From a bacterium (GTDB taxonomy: Bacteria > SZUA-79 > Acidulodesulfobacterales > Acidulodesulfobacteraceae), in contig JAJZYP010000002.1 of NCBI GenBank assembly GCA_021798015.1, positions 1 to 57,569 of the forward strand: a DNA stretch of 57,569 bases, written 5' to 3'. Below the pieces are notes generated by a model. The model ran no database searches, was not told the origin of the DNA, and saw only the letters and a program-made list of their open reading frames with translations. Below, one piece after another: positions 51,908-57,569 of the stretch. The translations under genes were made by a program, and so were the position numbers. The first letter of the stretch is position 1; each line of letters opens with the position of its first letter.

Positions 51908-54238
51908 ATGTTTAATTTAGATAATTATGAAGACAAATTGTCGGAAAGTGGATATAGGGTTCTTACTATCTCGATAGAAGAGTCTAAACGCAGAAAGCAT
52001 TACTACTTGGGGCTTGAACATGTGCTTTATGCTCTAACGGTGGTAGATGAAGAACTTTTAAATGAGATATTTATCGATTTAAAGGTTGACAAAAGAAGGG
52101 TTTTAAAGTTATTAAACGATTATATGATGTCATCCGAGCAATATATCGGCGAGGGGCTAAAGATACCTATTCAGACAAGAAATTTATTTAAAAGCGCTTA
52201 TGACTATGCGCAAAGTTCAGGCAGAAGTTTGATAGATTCGACTGATTTTTTAATGGTTATGTTTCAGGAGCCGAATTCGGTTCCGGTTAAGGTTTTTAAA
52301 AGTCTTAACGTCGATTCCGTGATAATTGCGGATAAGATTTTTCAAAAAATTAGGGAAAGAAAAAACAGGAGTGATGAAAACAAAAGAAAATATGATTTAC
52401 CTTACACACTAAGACAGCATGCAATAAATCTTAGCAAACTTGCCATAATGGATAAGTTGTCGTTGGTGTTTGGTAGAGAGGAAGAAATTACGAGGGTTAT
52501 GGAGATATTATGCCATATCGACAGGCCAAATTCGGTTATTATCGTTGGCGAGCCCGGCGTGGGTAAAACTGCGATAGTAGAAGGGCTTGCAAGAAAAATA
52601 GAGCTTGAGCCTTATAATGTTCCTCCAAGGCTCAGAAATAAAATCATCGTAAATCTTCAAATGAATTCTTTAGTAGCCGGGACGGTATTCAGGGGTATGT
52701 TTGAAGATAGAATGGAAAAGATTATCAACGAATTGAAATCCAGAAAAAATATAATAGTTTTTGTTGATGAGGTTCATTCGATTATAGGGGCAGGTTCCGC
52801 CATTGCCGTTCCAAGCGATGCCGCTAATATATTAAAGTCCTCCTTAGCAAGAGGAGAGGTGCAAATCATTGGAGCAACAACACTGTCCGAGTATAAAGAG
52901 TTTATTGCGGAAGATGAAGCATTGGCGCGCCGTTTTCGGCTTGTAAACGTTAAAGAACCATCTATTGACGATACCAAAAGGATACTTTACGGCTTAAAAA
53001 GAAGGTTTGAGGATACCTATGAGGTGGAAATAGAGGATTCCGCGATAGAAGAATCGCTATCGCTATCCACCCGCTATTCAAGATCTTTAAGATTACCCGA
53101 TAAAGTTATCGGGTGGATAGATTCAGGGTGTGTTAAAGCCGAGATTTACAATGAGGATAGGGTTGTTAAAAAGGAAAATATTTATCAGGTTATTTCTCAA
53201 GAAGCTAATATGCCCATAGACTTAATTAAAAGAGATGTGCTTGAAAGATTTCAAGATATGGAAGATTTTTTTTCAAAACGAATCGTTGGCCAAAAAGAAG
53301 CCATAGATTCCCTCGCAAAGCATATAAGACTGAATAAGGGGCCGCTCAAAGGAAACTTTGATAGACCGGATGCCGTACTTCTCTTTCTCGGTCCCACAGG
53401 GGTCGGCAAAACAGAGACGGCAAAGACAATGGCGGAGTACATGTTTGGTTCGAACAGGAATATTATCAGGGTGGATATGTCCGAATATAAGGACGGATCT
53501 ATTGCTGTAGATAAACTTATCGGTATGCCGAGGGGTATTGTCGGGTCGCCAAGGGGAGGAATTTTGACAAATCAGGTTAAGGATAACCCTTATTCCGTTA
53601 TTTTACTTGATGAAATAGAAAAGGCAAGCGATCAGGTATTTAATCTTTTCCTTCAAGTCTTTGACGAAGGCTTTCTTACGGACGGCAGGGGGAAAAGGGT
53701 TTATTTTTCCGATTCGGTCATTATTATGACTTCAAACTTAGGTTCCCATGAGTTTTCAAGGTTTACAAAACCGTTAGGTTTTATTGAGTCCCATGATGTC
53801 GTTAAATCTATAAATGCAACTATAAACAAGGAAATAGAAAATTTCTTTTCTCCTGAGTTTATAAACAGGATTGATGATATTGTTATATTTTCGCCTCTTA
53901 CGAAGGAAGAGGTTAAACAGATAGCCAAAATGCATGTAGATTTGATTAACGAGGCAATGTTGGAGCATGGAAAGGACTTAACCGTTACTGATGAAGCGTT
54001 AAATAAACTTGTTGAGCAAGGTTACAGCGTCAAATTCGGGGCAAGATTTTTAAAACGCACTATCGATGACATCATTAAGGTTCCGTTGACTCTGCAATGG
54101 AAAGACGGAAATAGTTTTGTAGCCGATTTAATCGATGATAAGGTAAGTATCACCCTAAATAGCAAATATAAGATTGCAACAATAAAAAACAATAAAAATA
54201 ATAAAGAACAATGTGGAGAAGAACCTGACTATGTTTGA
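51908..54238 (+). CDS. clpA: ATP-dependent Clp protease ATP-binding subunit ClpA
   Basis: This 776-residue AAA+ unfoldase has a Clp N domain (1-145), a first ATPase with Walker [14 protein letters not shown] (about 215) and Walker B VFVDEVHSI, and a second ATPase with [13 protein letters not shown] (about 496). It has no ClpB-type middle coiled coil. A KPLGFIES loop follows the second Walker region where E. coli ClpA has the ClpP-docking IGL, so it probably docks to ClpP. No clpS precedes it. It overlaps the DUF1844 gene by 8 bases. Confidence 0.94.
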   Translation: MFNLDNYEDKLSESGYRVLTISIEESKRRKHYYLGLEHVLYALTVVDEELLNEIFIDLKVDKRRVLKLLNDYMMSSEQYIGEGLKIPIQTRNLFKSAYDYAQSSGRSLIDSTDFLMVMFQEPNSVPVKVFKSLNVDSVIIADKIFQKIRERKNRSDENKRKYDLPYTLRQHAINLSKLAIMDKLSLVFGREEEITRVMEILCHIDRPNSVIIVGEPGVGKTAIVEGLARKIELEPYNVPPRLRNKIIVNLQMNSLVAGTVFRGMFEDRMEKIINELKSRKNIIVFVDEVHSIIGAGSAIAVPSDAANILKSSLARGEVQIIGATTLSEYKEFIAEDEALARRFRLVNVKEPSIDDTKRILYGLKRRFEDTYEVEIEDSAIEESLSLSTRYSRSLRLPDKVIGWIDSGCVKAEIYNEDRVVKKENIYQVISQEANMPIDLIKRDVLERFQDMEDFFSKRIVGQKEAIDSLAKHIRLNKGPLKGNFDRPDAVLLFLGPTGVGKTETAKTMAEYMFGSNRNIIRVDMSEYKDGSIAVDKLIGMPRGIVGSPRGGILTNQVKDNPYSVILLDEIEKASDQVFNLFLQVFDEGFLTDGRGKRVYFSDSVIIMTSNLGSHEFSRFTKPLGFIESHDVVKSINATINKEIENFFSPEFINRIDDIVIFSPLTKEEVKQIAKMHVDLINEAMLEHGKDLTVTDEALNKLVEQGYSVKFGARFLKRTIDDIIKVPLTLQWKDGNSFVADLIDDKVSITLNSKYKIATIKNNKNNKEQCGEEPDYV

Positions 54239-54719
54239 AGATAAAAGCGATGTTGACAAAAATGAAAAAGAAGGGAAGCAGTTTAAGTTCGTCGATAAAA
54301 GAAAGTTTTCGGAAAATTCCGCGGAGAGTGGGAATAATGCCTCATCGGATGGCGAAGGAGTAAATGCCGTTGATTCAAACGGCTCAAATATTGACATTGA
54401 TAATAAAACAGAAGACGAGACTGAGGGGATAGGAAATAACACCGTAAACATGAATGAGCCTTCGGAGTTACCGCCATTTGAAGCTGATTTTGCCACTTTT
54501 GTTTATTCATTAAATACACAAGCTTTACTTTTTTTAGGAAAGATTCCAAACCCTATGACAGGCAAATATGAAAAGGATGTTAATATGGCAAAATATCTTA
54601 TAGATACCATAGATATGCTTTCAAAAAAGACTGAGGGTAATCTTGATGATAACGAAAAGAAGCTTGTCGAAAATATTCTTTATGATTTAAGAATGGCATT
54701 TATTTCAGAAAAACGGTAA
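54231..54719 (+). CDS. DUF1844 protein
   Basis: This 162-residue acidic protein has a Lys/Glu/Asn-rich, probably disordered N-terminal half (about 1-75) and a C-terminal DUF1844 domain (about 85-162) with FATFVYSLNTQALLFLGKIPNP and LIDTIDMLSKKTEGNL. I use ATG 54231 with GGAGAAG upstream; it overlaps clpA by 8 bases. The function of DUF1844 is unknown. Its position between two Clp unfoldases suggests a chaperone cofactor or stress role (inference). Confidence 0.9.
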   Translation: MFEDKSDVDKNEKEGKQFKFVDKRKFSENSAESGNNASSDGEGVNAVDSNGSNIDIDNKTEDETEGIGNNTVNMNEPSELPPFEADFATFVYSLNTQALLFLGKIPNPMTGKYEKDVNMAKYLIDTIDMLSKKTEGNLDDNEKKLVENILYDLRMAFISEKR

Positions 54720-54756
54720 TTATATTATTTAAAGGTGAGTCAAGGAAGGTATATTT

Positions 54757-57372
54757 ATGAGACTTGATAATTTTACGATAAAATCACAGGAAGTTATAGA
54801 ACTGACCGTTAATACGGCAAAGGAGGCTAATAATCCCGAGGTGACGGATTTACATCTCCTTTATGCCCTTTTAACTTATGATGAAAACAGCATTGCCGTT
54901 TCTTTATTAAAGAGGATAGGGGTTGATTTAAATGTCTTTTCGGGTGAGGTTGAAAATGCCCTTTCCAAACTCGCAACAGTGGAAGGAGGACTTGAACCCG
55001 GTTTTTCTTCATCTTTAAAGAGGGTGCTTGATGCCGCCGAAAAGAATAGGACGGCTATGAAAGACGACTTCGTTTCGGTCGAACATTTTATACTGGCGCT
55101 TTTAGATGTTAAAGATACAAAGTCGTATGCAATTTTTGCAAAATTTGGCTTAAACAAAGAAACAGCTTTAAAAGCCCTTATGGAAATAAGGGGGAATGCT
55201 AAGGTTACAGATCAAAATCCCGAGGATAAATATCAGGCATTGGAAAAATATACCGTCAATTTAACTCAACTTGCAAAGTCAGGCAAGATTGATCCCGTTA
55301 TTGGAAGAGATAGCGAGATCAGGCGTGTAATGGAGGTTTTGTCAAGAAGAACCAAAAACAATCCTGTTCTTATAGGAGATCCCGGTGTTGGTAAAACCGC
55401 AATAGTGGAGGGATTGGCTAAAAGGATTGCGGATAGCGATGTCCCCGAGATATTAAAAGATAAATCCGTTTTGTCGCTTGATTTAGGCTCTCTTATTGCG
55501 GGGGCAAAATATAGGGGTGAATTCGAAGACAGACTTAAAGCCGTGGTAAAAGAGATAAAATCGTCCAACGGGAAAGTTATAATATTTATAGACGAGCTTC
55601 ATAATCTTGTCGGGGCGGGAAAATCCGAAGGGGCGATGGATGCTTCCAATCTATTAAAACCGGCTTTGGCAAGAGGTGAACTCAGGGCTATAGGCGCCAC
55701 AACGATTAATGAGTATAGAAAGTATATAGAAAAGGATGCCGCTCTTGAAAGAAGATTTCAACCGGTGTTTGTAGCTGAGCCGTCCGTTGAGGATACAATT
55801 TCCATTTTGAGGGGATTAAAGGAAAGATATGAAGCTTATCACGGGATAAGGATTAAAGACTCGGCATTAATTGCGGCGGCAACACTTTCGCATCGCTATA
55901 TTACCGACAGGTTTTTGCCGGATAAGGCTATCGATTTAATAGACGAGGCATCTGCAAAATTAAGGATAGAAATAGATTCTTTGCCGACTGTTCTCGATGA
56001 GATTCAAAGAAAAATTATAAAGATTAAAATTGAGCAGGAGGCATTAAAAAAGGAAAAAGATGCGGAATCAAAAAAGAGATTAAAAGAAATTGATGAGGAA
56101 CTTGCCAATTTAGAAGAGGATTTTAATCAAAAAAAAGCAAAATGGCAAAATGAAAAGGATGCAATTAAAAAAATAGGGGAAATAAAAAAGGAAATAGATT
56201 TTTTAAGGGTTGAAGAGCAAAGGTTTGAAAGAGAAGGAAAATATGACAAGGTTGCCGAGATTAGATACGGCAAGCTGAGTGAGCTCGAAAAAATATTGGA
56301 GGATTCCAACAAAAAGATAGCTCAGATGCAAAAGGGAGGCGGCTTCTTAAAAGAAGAGGTTGATTCCGACGATATTGCAAGGGTTGTCGCAAAGTGGACC
56401 GGAATTCCCGTTACAAAACTTATGGAGGGTGAAAAGGAAAAGCTTTTGCTAATTGAGGAACATTTGCATAACCGCATAATATCGCAAAATGAAGCAATAA
56501 GCAGTGTTGCCAATACCATCAGGCGTTCAAGAGCGGGTTTGTCCGATCAAAACAAACCTATGGGTTCTTTTATGTTTTTGGGGCCTACGGGAGTGGGCAA
56601 AACCGAGCTTGCCAAGGCGCTTGCCGAGTTTTTGTTTGACGATGAAAGCAATATAGTAAGAATAGATATGTCGGAATATATGGAGAAACATACTGTTTCG
56701 AGGCTAATAGGGGCGCCTCCAGGTTATGTCGGTTATGAAGAAGGGGGACAGCTGACCGAGGCGGTTAGAAGAAGGCCGTACAGCGTTGTACTTTTTGACG
56801 AAGTGGAAAAGGCGCATCAAGATGTGTTTAATGTGTTACTGCAACTTCTTGACGACGGTCGTTTGACCGATGGACAGGGAAGGACGGTAGATTTTAAAAA
56901 TACCATTGTCATTATGACATCAAATATTGGTTCCGATATTATACAAAGTTACGTTGGTGAACACTATGAAGAAATGAAAAATAGCGTAACGGGGCTTTTA
57001 AAAAATTACTTTAGACCTGAATTTCTCAACAGACTTGACGATATAATCATATTTCACGCCCTCACGGAGGATGATATTTTAAAGATAGTGGAGATTCAGC
57101 TTAATAGACTTAAAAAGATCTTAGAGGAAAAGGGGATTGAGGTTAGCTATGCGGATTCATTGGTTAAATTTATAGCTATGGAGGGTTATGACCCTGTTTA
57201 CGGGGCAAGACCGTTAAAAAGAGCTATAAAAGCCTTTTTACAGGACAAAATAGCCACTGATTTACTTTCAGGCGGCATTACAGCAGGCGATTCCATTGTT
57301 CTGGATTATAATGAAAGGTTAAATGATGTTATAGTCGAAAAGGTTGTGACGGTTTCGCCCGAAGATGTATAA
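54757..57372 (+). CDS. clpB: Chaperone ClpB
   Basis: This 871-residue AAA+ disaggregase has the Clp N domain (1-145), a first ATPase with [13 protein letters not shown] (about 208), a long charged coiled-coil middle domain (about 410-530) and a second ATPase with [13 protein letters not shown] (about 610) plus the [17 protein letters not shown] pore loop. No ClpP loop is present. It works with Hsp70 (DnaK) to rescue aggregates. It is the last gene of the heat-shock block. Confidence 0.97.
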   Translation: MRLDNFTIKSQEVIELTVNTAKEANNPEVTDLHLLYALLTYDENSIAVSLLKRIGVDLNVFSGEVENALSKLATVEGGLEPGFSSSLKRVLDAAEKNRTAMKDDFVSVEHFILALLDVKDTKSYAIFAKFGLNKETALKALMEIRGNAKVTDQNPEDKYQALEKYTVNLTQLAKSGKIDPVIGRDSEIRRVMEVLSRRTKNNPVLIGDPGVGKTAIVEGLAKRIADSDVPEILKDKSVLSLDLGSLIAGAKYRGEFEDRLKAVVKEIKSSNGKVIIFIDELHNLVGAGKSEGAMDASNLLKPALARGELRAIGATTINEYRKYIEKDAALERRFQPVFVAEPSVEDTISILRGLKERYEAYHGIRIKDSALIAAATLSHRYITDRFLPDKAIDLIDEASAKLRIEIDSLPTVLDEIQRKIIKIKIEQEALKKEKDAESKKRLKEIDEELANLEEDFNQKKAKWQNEKDAIKKIGEIKKEIDFLRVEEQRFEREGKYDKVAEIRYGKLSELEKILEDSNKKIAQMQKGGGFLKEEVDSDDIARVVAKWTGIPVTKLMEGEKEKLLLIEEHLHNRIISQNEAISSVANTIRRSRAGLSDQNKPMGSFMFLGPTGVGKTELAKALAEFLFDDESNIVRIDMSEYMEKHTVSRLIGAPPGYVGYEEGGQLTEAVRRRPYSVVLFDEVEKAHQDVFNVLLQLLDDGRLTDGQGRTVDFKNTIVIMTSNIGSDIIQSYVGEHYEEMKNSVTGLLKNYFRPEFLNRLDDIIIFHALTEDDILKIVEIQLNRLKKILEEKGIEVSYADSLVKFIAMEGYDPVYGARPLKRAIKAFLQDKIATDLLSGGITAGDSIVLDYNERLNDVIVEKVVTVSPEDV

Positions 57373-57390
57373 AATATAAAAAAATATAAT

Positions 57391-57405
57391 TTGTCATATT
57401 GACAA
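57391..57405. promoter_or_regulatory. Operator candidate 1 (TTGTCA-TAT-TGACAA)
   Basis: A 15-base perfect dyad, TTGTCA spaced by 3 from TGACAA. Its right half supplies the -35 hexamer TTGACA of the promoter that follows. An identical dyad, read on the other strand, lies at 57431-57445. Two copies 40 bases apart are typical of a repressor operator pair. The controlled gene lies beyond the window. Confidence 0.5.
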
Positions 57406-57427
57406 TAATAATTAATTTTTATATTAA
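57399..57427 (+). promoter_or_regulatory. Promoter between paired dyads
   Basis: TTGACA (57399-57404) and TATTAA (57422-57427) are 17 bases apart. Transcription would start near 57434, inside the second dyad. It reads to the right, out of the window. Confidence 0.5.
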
Positions 57428-57430
57428 TAT

Positions 57431-57445
57431 TTGTCAATATGACAA
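57431..57445. promoter_or_regulatory. Operator candidate 2 (TTGTCA-ATA-TGACAA)
   Basis: The second 15-base dyad, the exact reverse complement of the first, overlies the predicted start site. As an alternative, the two dyads with their flanks form a 17-bp inverted repeat with a 25-base loop that could act as a clpB terminator hairpin, although no T run follows. Confidence 0.5.
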
Positions 57446-57569
57446 ATGAAAAATGATTAGAAATATAATTTTCCTGCTATTAAATTTATTAAATTTTTAT
57501 TTTAACAAGGAAACACGGGTCATTGAGCCTATTTTTTAAAATAAAATATATTTTGGCATAATTATTGCT

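Overview
The window is a low-GC chromosomal segment from a free-living anaerobic or microaerobic bacterium. It carries glycine cleavage genes, a four-subunit 2-oxoacid:ferredoxin oxidoreductase, folD, metF and a metV-like gene, an anaerobic-style cobalamin tail set, a pentaheme cytochrome lipoprotein and a sulfane-sulfur trafficking cluster. Gene order (pheA ... aroF-tyrA-aroA-ispH-rpsA-sppA) and the sulfur and heme content suggest a deltaproteobacterial-type lineage. An acidophilic, AT-rich sulfur-metabolising group such as the Sva0485/Acidulodesulfobacterales is my best guess, but that is inference. There is no phage, transposon or CRISPR array; almost everything is housekeeping or energy metabolism.

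Layout. 1-3055: sulfur cluster with a YeeE/YedE transporter (cut by the left edge), two TusA-type proteins of which one has lost the CPxP motif, a DsrE-like protein, two small unknowns and an exported tandem rhodanese. 3164-5768: a Met/His-rich exported Spy-like protein, then on the other strand a TetR regulator and a pentaheme lipoprotein. 5932-11757: cobU-cobT-cobS-cbiA followed by a ThiC-family gene that is probably the 5-hydroxybenzimidazole synthase BzaF, overlapping an ftsB-like gene. 11772-17329: RNase G, SPOR protein, TonB-like protein, purC, DUF29 protein and AhpC-type peroxiredoxin. 17663-21434: a YjbQ gene remnant, ugd, manC and a Bax-inhibitor-1 protein, then an initiator tRNA-Met gene. 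21754-26353: gcvT-gcvH-gcvPA-gcvPB. 26547-28374: hydrolase and MFS exporter. 28570-40075: aromatic amino acid genes (pheA, hisC, aroF, tyrA, aroA) split by a C1/pyruvate block (metF, porGDAB, folD, metV). 40093-49490: ispH, rpsA, sppA, HIT, lapA, miaA, cca, pgi and hflX. 49499-51327: three poorly known envelope proteins. 51472-57372: heat-shock block hsp20-clpA-DUF1844-clpB. 57389-57447: a promoter bracketed by two identical dyads.

How the parts fit. The por genes link pyruvate and acetyl-CoA through ferredoxin, while gcv, folD and metF/metV move C1 units on tetrahydrofolate. That is compatible with a Wood-Ljungdahl or reductive glycine route, whose remaining genes (fhs, CODH/ACS) are not in this window. 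Corrinoid made with the cob genes would serve methyl transfer.

The most interesting items are the Cys-rich TusA paralog lacking its catalytic Cys, the ThiC paralog in the cobalamin cluster, the internally deleted YjbQ gene, the peroxide-type operator candidate on the ahpC promoter and the double-operator promoter at the right end.
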